DNA from: Malaya genurostris
Taxonomy: Eukaryota > Arthropoda > Insecta > Diptera > Culicidae
DNA length: 64,000 nt
Assembly: GCF_030247185.1 (NCBI RefSeq)
Contig: NC_080571.1
Coordinates: forward strand, 106,537,128 to 106,601,127
Direction: 5' to 3'
Part shown: in pieces, positions 24,201 to 36,008 of the stretch
How positions within the stretch are numbered: the stretch's first letter is position 1
Layout of the letters: every line of letters starts with the position of its first letter
Program-made: the position numbers and the translations under genes
The notes under the pieces: model-generated
What the model saw: only the letters and a program-made list of their open reading frames with translations
What the model was told of the DNA's origin: nothing
Databases searched by the model: none

Positions 24201-24888
24201 AGACCATTACTTCATTGTCACGGACAGTTTAAGTTCAATAGATGCTCTCCGGGCAATGAGGTCAGGAAAGTATCCCCCATATTTCCTGGGGAAAATACGG
24301 GAACACTTGCGAACTTTATCTAAACGGTCTTATTTAATATCGTTAGGCTGGGTCCCTTCGCATTGTTCCATTCCGGGAAATGAAAAGGCAGACTCATTGG
24401 CTAAAGTGGGCGCATTAGAAGGTGATATTTATGAAAGACCAATCTGCTTCAATTAATTTTTCAATATTTCTCGTCGAAGAGCACTTGAAAGTTGGCAAAC
24501 TTCATGGAGTAATGACAAACTGGGACGATGGCTACACTCCATTATCCCTAGGGTATCGACGAAACCTTGGTTCAGGAGGATGGACGTGAGTCGCGATTTC
24601 ATTCGTGTTATGTCTCGGCTCATGTCTAATTACTACACATTCAACGCACATCTTCGGCGTATTGGGCTCGTGGAGAGCGGTCTCTGCACCTGTGGCAACG
24701 GTTATCAGGACATCGAGCATGTCGTATGGTCATGTGTGGAGTATTGTGACGCCAGGTCTGTTTTAAAGGACTCCCTCAGGGCCCGAGGTAGACCTGATGT
24801 TCCGGTTCGAGATGTGTTGGCGAGTCGGGATATTTCATATATGTTGCTTATATATAAATTCCTTAAACACATTAATATACAAGTGTAA
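21211..24888 (+). pseudogene. LINE ORF2 (endonuclease-RT-RNase H) with two nonsense codons
   Basis: A single frame from ATG 21211 to 24888, about 1225 codons, broken by TAA at 22807-22809 (CAA in the sister copy: SDTQFGF) and TAA at 24454-24456 (GAA in the sister: FNEFYSS). The N-terminal APE-type endonuclease has QWNCRS, CETWL and GSDHLPI, but the usual GDFN motif reads GNFNSHG, a D-to-N change likely to reduce cleavage. RT: VFLDIKGAFDSVS, GLPQGSCLSPLSYNFYV, LADDSVV. RNase H: FYTDGSN, AELAAIQ, TDSLSSIDA, HCSIPGNEKADSLAK. C-terminal knuckle: CTCGNGYQDIEHVVWSC. Apart from these point changes the gene is full length. Confidence 0.92.
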
Positions 24889-25167
24889 TCTATTGTATCT
24901 TGCTCGGAAAGTTACCCCTGCTCCTCGACTGTTGCTAAAAATAAACTTCACCCACAGGTTCGACACTAACTTCCGCCCGAATCTCCCCATCCCTCGTCTG
25001 TCCACCATCTTCATTGGAACTAACAGAATCTTTCTGCTGTCACTAAATTTTCTGCTTCCCCCTCTCACGTTTTTTCACCATCTCGATGTCAACTAATTAG
25101 ATCTTTGTCGTTCTTAGTCATTTTGTTCCCATATCCCCTTTTTACTCTGTTCTCTGTAATATTTACT

Positions 25168-25343
<176 letters not shown>

Positions 25344-25956
25344 CATTTTCTTCCGTAACATCATCATCATTGCCAACGGACGGCCGCTGTAGTCTATGAA
25401 AAGAATACGGGCCACCCGCCTGGTATTCGTAGCCTGGAGGTGTTCCCCGCGAGCCCACACGGACAGAAAAAAGCGGCCAACATAGATACTTACCAACGTG
25501 TTACATTCAATACGCCGGCCGGTGCCGATGGCCAGCTGAAGGCGGGATCTGCCAAAGTCATTACATTATCTAAATATACTATCTTAGTTTTAAGTTATTT
25601 GTTAATTAAAATTAGAAAAAGCCCTTGGCATCTTAGAGCGTAAGCAGTGTGCCTTAAAAATTACACAATAAAAATTACACAATTGAATAAAAAAATGTAT
25701 AGCGATATGCTTCATCCATGCACTGGATATTATGGTTGGAAGAGCATCTTTTATTCCCGCGGAAAACGAGTAAATGACTCTACTTACATATCCGCCCAAC
25801 CCTTTTTGTTCGCTTTTCGGTAACAGCTATAGTAAGAAGGTGAATGGATGAGTCATATCGGGGCTACTGTAAGTCTACCCGCATCCACTGGCAAGTCCTT
25901 GAACTGATGGTGGCTTCACTTCACATCACATCACACAAATTTGCAAGAAAATTTTT

Positions 25957-26403
25957 GATTTGGCAGGGCATTTGCCGCTGTTGCAAAAAACGAAAGTTTT
26001 CGTTACAAATAAGACAATGACATCGGAACTATACCAAAAAGAGTGTCTCTAAAAACGAGTTTTGCCGTTCATTCGATCCCACGACCATCCCGTAATGTTA
26101 TGGCCAAATTTGGCAAGCTGTCATTACAGCAAAGTCGTTCAAGAATGGTATGCAGAGAAAGGTGTCCAGTTTGTTCCGAAAAATCATAACCCACCCAACT
26201 GCCCCCAGTTCCGCCCTATTGAGAAATACTGGGCAATCATGAAGAGGAGACTCAAGGCAAAGGGAAAGGTTGTCAAAGACATCAATCAGATGACGACCTG
26301 GTGGAATAAGATAGCTAAAACGATGAACGAAGCAGGTGTGCGCCGCCTAATGAGCCGTGTTACAGGAAAAATTCGAGAATTCCTTCGAAACCGTGACGAA
26401 TAA
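25957..26403 (+). pseudogene. ITmD37E transposase, 3' part
   Basis: Continues the transposase after the insertion: KTKVFVTNKTMTSELYQKEC, an in-frame stop (26051 region), then VLPFIRSHDHPVMLWPNLAS. The second catalytic aspartate is replaced by asparagine (WPNL; the sister copy at 9.5 kb has WPDL). The glutamate block NCPQFRPIEKYWAIMKRRL lies 37 residues after it. The C-terminus (GKIREFLRNRDE, stop 26401-26403) is complete. With the stop, the D-to-N change and the split, the enzyme is dead. Confidence 0.85.
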
Positions 26404-26571
26404 TTTTATCCGTATTTTTTCTTAAAAGTATGAAGAAAACGCTACATTTGTATAAAAAAGATCTTGAATTCAATAATAAATAACTGAAATACAGGCAACT
26501 GTCTTTGTTCCAATTCTATCTGAAGCAAGCCTTAATTGGAAGTAGAAACGTTAACTTGAGCGAGACAAATC

Positions 26572-26817
26572 TTTTTGCCTTTCTCATATGGAAAGGTTAT
26601 ACAATCATAATAGAAGCCAACTTTTGAACCAAGGTACGGAGGGCCGAGTGTCATATACCATTTGACTCAGTGCATTGATAATACAAAATGTCTGTGTGTA
26701 TGTGCGTATGTGTGTATGTAACGTTGGTTTGAACTAACTTTTCACGGAGATGGCTGAACCGGTTATAACAAACTTAGATTCAAATGTAAGCTCATAAGGT
26801 TTCATACTAAATTCCTG
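26572..26817 (+). repeat. Dispersed mosquito-type repeat E, 5' part
   Basis: Begins TTGCCTTTCTCATATGGAAA and includes GGAGGGCCGAGTGTCATATA, ATGTCTGTGTGTATGTG and TTTCACGGAGATGGCTGAAC. Related text occurs at about 51350-51480 and 33400-33470. Non-coding. Confidence 0.7.
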
Positions 26818-26818
26818 A

Positions 26819-27329
26819 TATTGTCGTGAATACGACTTACTTTACTATGGGGCGCCTTTTCAAAATTTACCCTCTGAAACAGTGATAAGTTTTTGATCGT
26901 GAATATCTCCTGTTGTATCCAATGAATGAACATAATTCTTGCGATATGCCTTCGGAAATATAATCACAATTTTATGATAAAATTTTCAGTTGTGTGACAT
27001 AATCTCAAATAGTTCAAAATTAAACTTTTCTGAAATGTTTGATACAAACGTGTGTCAAAGAGGATAATTCATAAGGCGCGTTTGCCTTTCTCGTATTTTG
27101 AAAGCTCATAGATCAGTGATCTGTAGAAGGATTTATATAATCTAACTACCAATAGAATCGAAAATTTTCAACTTGAACGTGTATTGCAACAACATTGAAG
27201 TTTTTCAATAGTACATTATTGAAAAACCTGTTTGATTTAACCCATGACAGCACCAGCCAATCAGAACGCGAGATGTCTGCATCTATACAAGAGCATCCAT
27301 ATAAAAGCTTAGTGGTTATTTTTTCCTAC
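26819..27329 (+). repeat. Histone-associated spacer/promoter repeat, copy 2
   Basis: Same family as 8480-8962: GTCGTGAATACGACTTAC start, CCAGCCAATCAGAACGCG (CCAAT box), CATATAAAAG (TATA at about 27299). Interrupted at 27329 by the Jockey-type LINE and resumed at 31472 (CATTTGCTGAGCATC). Confidence 0.75.
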
Positions 27330-27362
27330 CATTCGTCATCTAACACTCGATGTGGATAGACG
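27330..27362 (+). promoter_or_regulatory. Jockey-type LINE promoter: Inr plus DPE
   Basis: CATTCG with A (27331) as +1 and AGACG at +28 to +32 (27358-27362). Identical in copy C at 60738-60770. Confidence 0.8.
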
Positions 27363-27430
27363 AATAACCTACTACGACTAATTTCGATTTTGTTTTATTT
27401 TTTATTCGCAGTTGTCTACCTACCCAAGCT

Positions 27431-28588
27431 ATGGGTAAAAACTGCCATAGATCCGAGAAGGATCCAAAGGATGCTAAGCGTCTGAAGCCAAGTGATGTAC
27501 AGGTAAACGACCGTTTGCTTAGTAAAAACCAATATGCTGATCTGCCAGTAGATGTCGAAGAGGAACTGCAGAAGAAGGAAAAAATGCCGCCTTTCTACCT
27601 GAAGGGCTTCCCACCAACTCTACGCTCGGATTTCAACACACTGATCAGCAAAGGACTACAGGCAACAATCCGTTTATGTACTGAAGGCTACAAAATAACT
27701 GTTCCGGCTTTGAACCACTACAAAGGAGTGGAATGCTATCTGAAGCAGACAAAAGCGGAATACTTCACACACGATATTGCCGCCAACAAATCTATGAAGG
27801 TTGTACTTCGAGGACTACCCGACATGATGGAAGCCGAACTAAAGCAGGCACTGTCGGAGGCTGGACTAAAGCCTTTGATGGTGTTTAAAATGAAGCGACA
27901 TAATACGGACAAAAAGTTTAGAGATTAACTGTACCTGATTCATCTGGAGAAGGGCTCCATCACCATGAGTCAACTGAGAACGATTAAATCGTTATTTCAC
28001 ATAATCATCGAATGGCAAAAGTATAAACCGGTACATCGGGATGTCACACAGTGCACGAACTGTTTGAACTACGGCCATGGAGCGAGGAATTGCCACATGA
28101 AAAGTCGGTGCGGGAAATGTGCCGAACCACACAATACCAACGATTGCCTACTAGATGACATCGCTGTAAAATGTGTGAACTGTGATGGCGACCATCCATC
28201 TACTAGCAAATCGTGTCCCAAACGTGCTGAGTTCACAAAAATTCGACAACAGGCGTCCCGCAAACAATCAACGCGCAAGAATGTTCCACAGAAGGATGAA
28301 GTTAATTTCCCACGGCTCCCACCGAAGAGGGATATTCCGAATTTGCCGCCACTTCCTCGCAGCAATCCAAAAGATTCAGCCGCTGGATCACAAAGAGAAT
28401 CTTCCTCAAAAATCCCTCCTGGATGGGGCAATAATCAACCACAAGCAAAGGGTGACTCTGGTGATTTATTTTCTGCTGAACAACTGATCGTCATTTTTGA
28501 AACAATGACAACAAAACTACGAAACTGCAGAACGCGGTTAGATCAAATCAACGCGTTAGGCAAATTCATCATCGAATATGCAATATAA
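27431..28588 (+). pseudogene. Jockey-type LINE ORF1 with one nonsense codon
   Basis: A single frame from ATG 27431 to 28588 with TAA at 27926-27928 in place of CAA (KFRD*LYLIHLEKGS). The middle region (MKVVLRGLPDMMEAELKQAL) matches the PRE_C2HC domain that precedes the knuckles in Jockey ORF1 proteins. Three knuckles follow: CTNCLNYGHGARNC, CGKCAEPHNTNDC and CVNCDGDHPSTSKSC. The C-terminus is proline- and basic-rich. It overlaps the ORF2 start by 11 nt in another frame. Confidence 0.88.
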
Positions 28589-31243
28589 TGAGTTGGTTAT
28601 GGTAAATTGGAATGCTTGCTCACTCAGGAGCAAAACTGCTGAATTGTCCGACTTTCTTCAAGAGAAGAATGCCGATATTGCTATTTTATCTGAAACTCAT
28701 CTTAAACCTGAAATTTCTATTTTTATTTCCAATTACAGGATTCACAGGCTCGACAGGGCAACTACCAGAGGAGGGGGAGTTGTCATTGCCATTAAACGAT
28801 CCATTCAGCACAGGCTTCTGTCAGCCTTTAAATTGCAACTCATAGAAGCCATCGGAATTGAGATTACAACGACGATGGGACCCATCATCATCATTGCAGC
28901 GTACTGCCCCAAACAAACCAATCTTCGAGATGGTACGTGTGCATCATTGAAGCGAGATCTGGCTATGCTCACTCGACGACAGAACAAATTCATCATTGCT
29001 GGGGACCTGAACGCACGGCATGAGCTGTGGGGAAACAGAAGACAGAATCGAAACGGATTCGTACTTGCCGAAGATTACGAAGCTGGACAATACAACATCT
29101 TTGCTCCGGATCAACCAACGCGACTTTCCAGATCGGGAGTTCATTCCATTTTGGATATATTCATCAGCAACATCGCCATAGACAGCTCTCCGGTTGTCTT
29201 CAACGAGCTATCTTCCGACCACGTTCCAGTAATATTGACGATGGGAACTTCACCAGAAACAGTGCCTATTCAACCTCGGAGGAACTATTATCGCACCGAT
29301 TGGGTCCAATTTCAACATATCGCCGACCAACTTATTAATATCGATTTGCCACTTGATTCCCCGATAGAAATCGATGCAGCCCTATCTTCCTTCCAGCATT
29401 CAATCACAGTCGCTCGTGATAGGACGGTTCTAGTACAACATATGCCGAGTTCCTCTCTTCAAATCGACAGTGTCACCAAGAAACTCATCCGACTTCGGAA
29501 TATCTACCGGAGGCAGTATCAACGAACTGGCATCCTAGATAGGAAGACTACTTATAACAACTTAACTAGGATAATCCAGGAAAGGATATCTGAGCTTCGC
29601 AACAGGAACTTCCAGCAAAAGCTTCAAGAAATTCTCCCACATTCAAAGCCCTTCTGGTCCTTAACGAAGGAGCTTAGAAAAGAACCGAAGCCTATTCCTC
29701 CTCTGATGTCACCCCAGGACGCAGCTGAAGGAATACCTTTAATCACACCAGTAGAGAAGGCAAATGCCAGCAGTTTGTGTGTTCTCACAATTTAGGACTT
29801 AACATTGTTAGTCCATATGAAAGAGCCGTTGCTGATAGCGTAGCTGAGGTTGACCAATCAGACAGCTTGGTTCCTGAGGAAAGTAGAGTCACTGCGAATG
29901 AGCTGATGGCTTTTGTGAAAAAATTCAAAAATATGAAGGCCCCCGGTTTCGACAACACATTCAACATTGAGCTGAAACATTTGAGTATTCGCTTATTTGT
30001 CTTCTTAGCTAAAATTTTTAACAGGTGCTGGGAGCTTGGTTACTTCCCTTCAATGTGGAAGTTAGCTAAAGTTATCCCAGTTTTGAAACCGGGGAAAGAT
30101 CCTTCCTTTTCCAAGAGCTATCGGCCCATCAGCCTACTCTCTGCCCTATCCAAGCTGTTTGAAAAGTCAATACAAAGGCGAATTCTTGCTTTCGCAGATG
30201 AACAGGATATATTTCTGGAAGAACAGTTTGGGTTCCGGAAAGGAAGATCCACCATCCACCAACTCACAAGGGTTAACAACGTCATCCAGCAAAACAAATC
30301 AGTGTCCAAAACGACTGCCATGGCAATATTGGATATTGAAAAGGCATTCGATAATGTGTGGCACGATGGACTGGTGTTCAAACTGCATCGGTATAATTTT
30401 CCCATGTATCTTATTAAAATTATCAAAAATTATCTTGCAGATAGAGCATTCCAGGTTTCTCTGAATAATGCACTTTCAGAAAGATTTACTATTCCTGCTG
30501 GTGTACCCCAGGGAAGTATCCTAGGTCCCATTCTATACAACATTTTCACATCAGACATCCCACCTCTTCCAGGTGGTGGTGTTCTGTCACAATTTGCTGA
30601 TGATACTGCCATTTTTTACAAAGGTCGTGTCATTAATGCTCTGAAGAATAAACTACAGACAGGTCTGGACGCTTTAACGGAATATTTTACAAGCTAGATA
30701 ATTGTGATCAATGCAGCAAAAACTCAGGTCATCTTGTTTCCACATTCAAGATCTCCAAAACTTGTTCCATCAGACGAATGCAGAATACAATTCGGTGATG
30801 AGTTCATTCAATGGTCCGATGAAGTTAGCTATCTAGGACTCACCTTTGACAGACATCTGATATTCAGGTCACATGTTAACAAAATCGTTCAAAAATGCAG
30901 CATACTCATTAGGTCTCTGTATCCGCTGATTTGTAGAACATCTAAACTGTGCCTGAAGAATCAGATGGCTGTCTATAAATAAATCATCTACCCCGCAATT
31001 GAATACGCAGTCCCTGTTTGGCGGGGCTGTGCACGAACACACAAACTTAGGCTTCGGCGCATTCAAAGTAAGATCTTAAAGATGATTATAAATCTACCCC
31101 CTTGGACAAGGACTAGTGAAGTACATGAGATGGCTTCACTGGATATACTAGAACAAAAATTCGAACAATACTGCACGAAATTTGAAGAGAGGTGCTCAAT
31201 CTCTGATATACAAATAATTCAAAATTTGTACGTATTAGGTTAG
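28578..31243 (+). pseudogene. Jockey-type LINE ORF2 (endonuclease-RT), broken
   Basis: APE endonuclease: VNWNACSLRSKTAEL, LSETHLKPE, IAGDLNARHELWGN, SSDHVPVIL. A frameshift at about 29770-29795 leads to the RT: KAPGFDNTFNIE, SYRPISLLSALSKLFEKS, AILDIEKAFDNVWHDGL, GVPQGSILGPILYN and the catalytic FADDTAIF. Then TAG at 30695-30697 (probably W) and TAA at 30980-30982 (probably Q) interrupt the thumb (YLGLTFDRHLIFRSHV, IIYPAIEYAVPVWRGCART). The natural stop is at 31241-31243. There is no RNase H. Confidence 0.9.
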
Positions 31244-31689
31244 GGATAGTTATAAGTAGGTAGACATTTTATAAATAATTAAAATAAATATTATGATTAA
31301 ACATTAGCATGTAAAACAAGAGTAACTAAAACACCTAATATTAATAACGAATCGTATGAACAACAAAGATGAAAGGCCAAAGGGTTAAAACACTTGTACT
31401 GTAAAATGTTGATGTAATACACAAAAATAAGATTAATAAACAGATATTTATGCAAAAAAAAATTTTCCTACCATTTGCTGAGCATCTGTTCCCGAAACAA
31501 GACACACGAGAGCAACATCGAGGACCTGTCGTCTCACTGTTTCCCGTTCTGCCTACAGGAAAGGAATTCTAGCAAAGGGGCTGTCCATACACCGCTGCCA
31601 GTAGCAGGTATAAAATGAAATGTGATGTGAGAAATAGCGTCATTTAAGTTAAAGCAGCTACTCTGAACGTACGAGACACCGTCAGCACG

Positions 31690-31854
31690 ATGGCACCGAA
31701 AACCGGTAGAAAGGCAGCCAAAAAGTCCAGCAAGGCCCATTCAAAAGCACTTTTTAGTGCTAAAGATAATCATAAAGAACTAGTTGAATTTTGTCGCTTT
31801 CCTACCATTTTCCGAGCAACTGTTGCCGAAACAAGACACACACGAGAAGTTTAA
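31690..31854 (+). pseudogene. Truncated histone H2B minigene with stem-loop
   Basis: ATG at 31690 encodes MAPKTGRKAAKKSSKAH, the H2B tail, about 80 bp downstream of a TATA box. The frame then runs directly into former 3' UTR, including a histone stem-loop, and ends at 31852-31854 (55 codons). The histone-fold body is absent, so it is a deletion derivative. Whether the short frame is expressed is unknown. Confidence 0.72.
31746..31761 (+). terminator. Histone-type 3' stem-loop
   Basis: AGCACTTTTTAGTGCT forms a perfect 6-bp stem with a UUUU loop, preceded by AAA and followed by AAAGATAATCATAAAGAA, which resembles the purine-rich downstream element. Loop base 4 is U instead of the usual C. Confidence 0.65.
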
Positions 31855-31984
31855 ATAATTTGCACCGTCACTAACACATTCAATTACGAACGGCTTTGAG
31901 AAAGTGGAAGTGATGATGTTGAACACATCTTTATACTAATATACAAATATGCCGTGCGAAACAAAGTTGCCACGTATACAGATC

Positions 31985-32515
31985 AATATGTATTGTCGTG
32001 AAAACGACTTACTTTACTATGGGGCGCCTTTTCAAAATTTACCCTCTGAGAGAATGATAAGTTTTTGATCGTGAATATCTCTTGTTGTATCTAATGAATC
32101 AACATAATTTCGGCTACATGCCATCGGAAATATGATCACAATTTCATGATAAAATATTCAGTTGTGTGACATAATCTCAAATAATTCAAAATTACACTTT
32201 CCTGAAATGTTTGGTATAAACGAGTATCAAAGTGGATAATTCATAAGGCGCGTTTGCCTTTCTCGTATTTTGAAAGCTCATAGCTCAGTGATCCGTAAAA
32301 GGATTTGTGTAATCTATCTACCAATAAAATCGAAATTTTTCAACTTAAGCGTGTATAGAAAAAGCATTGAAGTATTTCAATAGTTCACTATTGAAAAACC
32401 TGTCTCATTTGACCCATGTCTACACCAGCCAATCAGAACGCGTTCTGAGGAAGAGAACAAAATATCTGCTGCTGTACAACAAATCGTTTGAGGAAAATGT
32501 TCCGAACAGTGTTTA
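31985..32515 (+). repeat. Histone-associated spacer/promoter repeat, copy 3
   Basis: Same start (TTGTCGTGAAAACGACTTAC) and the same CCAGCCAATCAGAACGCG CCAAT block near 32423-32440. After that the sequence diverges and no TATA-leader pair is recognisable. Confidence 0.7.
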
Positions 32516-33054
32516 ATATCGTAGTGAGTTCCTCAATTTGGTCCTTCTGAAAGGCAGGAATGAATCCCGTACAGCATGCGGATAGTTTCTTTCATTGAAA
32601 TGCAAATCCGAAATGAAATAATCGAAATTAAAATTCTGTATGCGGCTATTTTTATAGCCGTTAGGACCGCCCATTAGTGGAAAAGCTACAAACGGAATCA
32701 GGTAAAAACAAACCTCTGAACAAAAATTGGATCAGTTTGGATTCTATCGCCACTGCGAGCAGATGTATTTTGTGTCGTTTGCAAAGCTAGTTTCGATTCC
32801 GACAAGAGCGATTACGTCACAGCTGCCAGTCATTTGCATTGGTGAAAAAGCAACGGTGGAGAGCATTACACAAAATCAGCTGTTCTAATGGCTCTAAAAG
32901 TTTTCCAAAGAACTATTAGGATCTGTTGTTCGCAAGTCGAAGGGAAATATCCTCAGTTTAGTGCAAATCTAGAACTGTTTGATTTGATTTTTGCACTTTT
33001 CGTTCTGTGAAATTCACAGTAATCTAGATCAAGTGAAGCCTTCTTTGTTTTAGC
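32516..33054. other. No supported gene
   Basis: No open frame with domain content. It ends at the dispersed repeat. Confidence 0.5.
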
Positions 33055-33195
33055 GAAAAATGTGGAAAAGGGGAATGCTTGCATAATTCATACAATTGAT
33101 CAACTAATTGATATTAAGGAACATGTCAGTTGTTTTCGTATTCACGACATCCAGTTATGTCTCTGACATTACCCACCCGCCTTTTTTTTCTTCGA
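33055..33195 (+). repeat. Dispersed repeat, copy 2 (inverse of 6610-6757)
   Basis: Shares CATACAATTGATCAACTAA and TTCGTATTCACGACATCC with copy 1. Confidence 0.7.
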
Positions 33196-33399
33196 ATTCC
33201 ACGAACTTAGATTCAATTTTTTGAATCCGACTTCCGATTCCGGAATGATAGGGTACAATATGTCAAAAATGGTATACCGTATCTTGGAGCAGCGAAACAA
33301 AAAACAAATATAAATTCTAAACTGGCCTAAAGTTCTTGGTTTCCTATTCCGGAGGCACTGGAAATAGTGATCATATTTTCCCAAATGAATCTCACTTAC

Positions 33400-33707
33400 T
33401 TTCCTTAGCGATGGTTTGACCGATGTTTCACAAACTAAGGTTTATATGAAAGGTCCTGTGATTCCATACGCAATTCCTGAATTTCATCCGATTCCGACTT
33501 TCGGTTCCGGAAATATCCGGACTTAAAACTACTTTAATTGATCGTTTCTATCAGTAGACCGTCAAACAAATCTATTTCGGTTATTCTTTTGAGAATCGAT
33601 GAAAATTATTTTGAAGAATACCACAGTATTATGATAGTATGGTTGATATGAGATGATAGTATGGTTGATATGAGAAAGGCACCATTACACCACTAGGTGG
33701 ATTAAAA
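33400..33707 (+). repeat. Dispersed repeat E, 3' part with conserved terminus
   Basis: Contains GGTTTGACCGATGTTTCAC and TTCCGGAAATATCCGG-like text and ends with the terminus GAGAAAGGCACCATTACACC/ACTAGGTGGATTAAAAC (33672-33707). The same end occurs at 51194-51229 and 52167-52202. A 21-bp tandem duplication precedes it (33632-33671). Confidence 0.75.
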
Positions 33708-33717
33708 CAGATTCATA

Positions 33718-34758
33718 ACACATGGGCTGAAAAGTCGAGCCGCCTAACAACGATTGTTTTGATACGAAATTAATTTTATTCATCAACGTAATCTCTATCA
33801 AGAGCAAAGCAATCATTCCAGCGTCGCTCCAACATTTCAATACCACTTTTGTAGAACGATTTATCTTTTGCCTCAATTTCAGCGATAATCTCTTCATTCG
33901 TTCGAATTTATTTATCGGCGAACATTTTTTCAGGTCCGCCAATAGCCAGTAGTCGCTGGGAGCCAAATCTGGCGAATACGGTGGATGTGGGAGAAATTCG
34001 AAGTTCAATTCATGTAGTTTTTGATTGACTTGTGACACGATGGGTTGATGAAACAATTTTTTTTCTTTTCCATATGCGGTCCAATAACGCTAAATAATAT
34101 TCACTGTTCATGGTATTTCCTTTTTTTTAAGATAGTCGATAAATATTACTTCACGCACATACCAAAATACTGAGGCCATAACCTTTCCATCCGATTGTTG
34201 TGCTTTCGGGCTCTTTGGACGAGACTAGCTAGTTATTGTCCACTCAGAAGACTTGAATGGTATTTCTTCCCATCGAAAAGCAGTGTAAGCACGAAATTGT
34301 TTTTTGATCCATTGTTTTGAAAATAAGTAAAGTATCGTCACTGTTAGCATAGTAACTCACAAACTAATACATATAATATCATGAAATTTGAACAGATTTT
34401 TTTTCAATATTACAATATATTTTTAGGCACACTGCTTAAGCTCTAAGATTCCCAGGTTATTTTCTAATCTTAATTAACGACTTACTTAAAACTAGAACAG
34501 TATCATTAGAATATGTCATTTCCGATTCACGAAAATCCAGCTTTCAGCTGGCGATCGCCAGTGGTCGATGAATTGAATATTGCACGAGTCTTCCAGATGG
34601 CGTTGGAAAATATCTATGCTGGCCGCATCCTTCGGTCCGTGTGGGTCAGCGGAATTTTAACAGATGTCTTTTAAACGTTAGTATTAACTGAAAAAAGGTG
34701 ACTGCAATAAAACTAGCACTATCTAAGGGTTAGGCCTGGGACTTTTCAGCTCATGTGT
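33718..34758 (-). mobile_element. Mariner transposon, 1.04 kb, decayed
   Basis: Terminal inverted repeats ACACATGGGCTGAAAAGTCG (left) and the inverse of GGGACTTTTCAGCTCATGTG (right), flanked by TA at 33716-33717 and 34759-34760. The minus strand retains SQVNQKLHELNFEFLPHPPY then SPDLAPSDYWLLADLKKCSP, the last catalytic-D region of DD34D mariners. The amino-terminal half is deleted or scrambled. Confidence 0.88.
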
Positions 34759-34760
34759 TA

Positions 34761-36008
34761 CAACCTTGTCCCATCCAAATGTACATCCTTATATGAGAAA
34801 CAGGCTAATTCCATATACAAGCAGTAATTGCTACCCACTAGTGCTTTTCAATCTTGAAATCATGGTAACATATTGCTTAATTGAATACTTTGTTGAAACT
34901 CTCTAAACTTCTTGTTGAAATCCCTCTTGTTGTAATAACCAAAACGCATTATAACCCGTCTTGCTCCGTGTGAGAAATTGATTTATTATGCAAAGCATTT
35001 GTTATCGCTCTGGAACCTGTTAGCAGATTGGATCTCTTATTCCTTTTCGCCGAATGAGCAGTTTCTCTACCTTGCGTAAAAGTTCCATTAAAGACGATAC
35101 AATCTGAAGCCTTCGATTTTTTCACTACGGCCTTCGATTTTTGCACTATCGCAATTTGCATGGAAGGATGCTGAGCTGATTAAACCGAGAAAAATATCAA
35201 CGTAGTGCTGTTTTACCTATGGATAAAAAAAATGCTTACTTTTCATTTTGAGAGAGTAATGAAACTTTGCGGTGAAGTGCTTTTATGACAGGTCGCATAA
35301 TGCAAACAAGACTCCGTACTATGCGACATATTTCATTTTGGTGTTTCCACAACTACATACTTTTTCACGAAGATAGCGGAAGCTCATTTTGTCATTTTAT
35401 TCGGAGCAATTTTGGTCGGAATACCAAATAGCCAGAAGGGACACGACGATGTTGCTCGTTTTCTCCTGAAATGAAACTCAAGATTGCATAGGAATGGTAA
35501 AACCAAGCAAAGCCAACTTAGATTGAGCCCTCAATTTTCACCTTCTCATTTGAAGGAAAGGGATTGCAGGGTGATTTTTTTTTGTTACTATCTGATGAAG
35601 ATAGGAATAAAGCAATAATCCGGCCAGGATAGATGATACGAGCGGAAAATGTATCCACTCAAAAACCCTTGTCACGCAAACCACTGGAAATGTGAAAAAT
35701 TAAATAAGAAGCTAGAGCCGGTTCTTTTTTGTTTTATGCTGCGTGAGCTTCGTTTTCGATGCACTAAATAAACGATCCCTCGCCACGATTTATTTTAGGG
35801 AAAAAAGGTAGCCGGAAAATCGCATCTGGACAAATTATTCTGGATTTCATATATTACTGGCGATCAAGATTGCTGAATAGGAATGTTTTGATTACTTCGA
35901 GCGATACGAGAATTTCCCTAACATGAATGCAGTAATCTGACGAACTTCCGTTGGATTGTTACGAACAAGTTAGAAAATTTTGCCTTTAGCGCTTAAGCAT
36001 CTACTTAC
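34761..36008. other. No supported gene (receptor intron if the last exon lies further left)
   Basis: I looked for an exon encoding the NPxxY end of the receptor on the minus strand and did not find one. The 70-residue minus frame at 34949-35161 is not recognisable. Confidence 0.5.

Larger units (their letters stand above)
27330..31462 (+). mobile_element. Jockey-type LINE, full length (copy B)
   Basis: Flanked by TTTTCCTAC at 27321-27329 and 31463-31471. It contains an Inr/DPE promoter, ORF1 with PRE_C2HC-like and zinc-knuckle regions, and ORF2 with endonuclease and RT but no RNase H, and ends AATAAACAGATATTTATGC plus an A tail. That order and the missing RNase H fit the Jockey group. Copies: 60738-63179 (deleted) and 7296-7477 (3' end). 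Several nonsense codons and a frameshift make it inactive. Confidence 0.92.
31472..31980 (+). repeat. Histone-derived block with H2B leader and downstream DNA
   Basis: Continues copy 2 of the spacer repeat after the LINE. It contains the H2B-side promoter (TATAAAAT at 31609-31616), the leader GAGACACCGTCAGCACG, the H2B minigene, and a downstream piece (TTGCACCGTCACTAACACAT ... AATATGCCGTGCGAAACAAA) that recurs inverted at 7085-7207 and 8130-8245. Confidence 0.7.
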
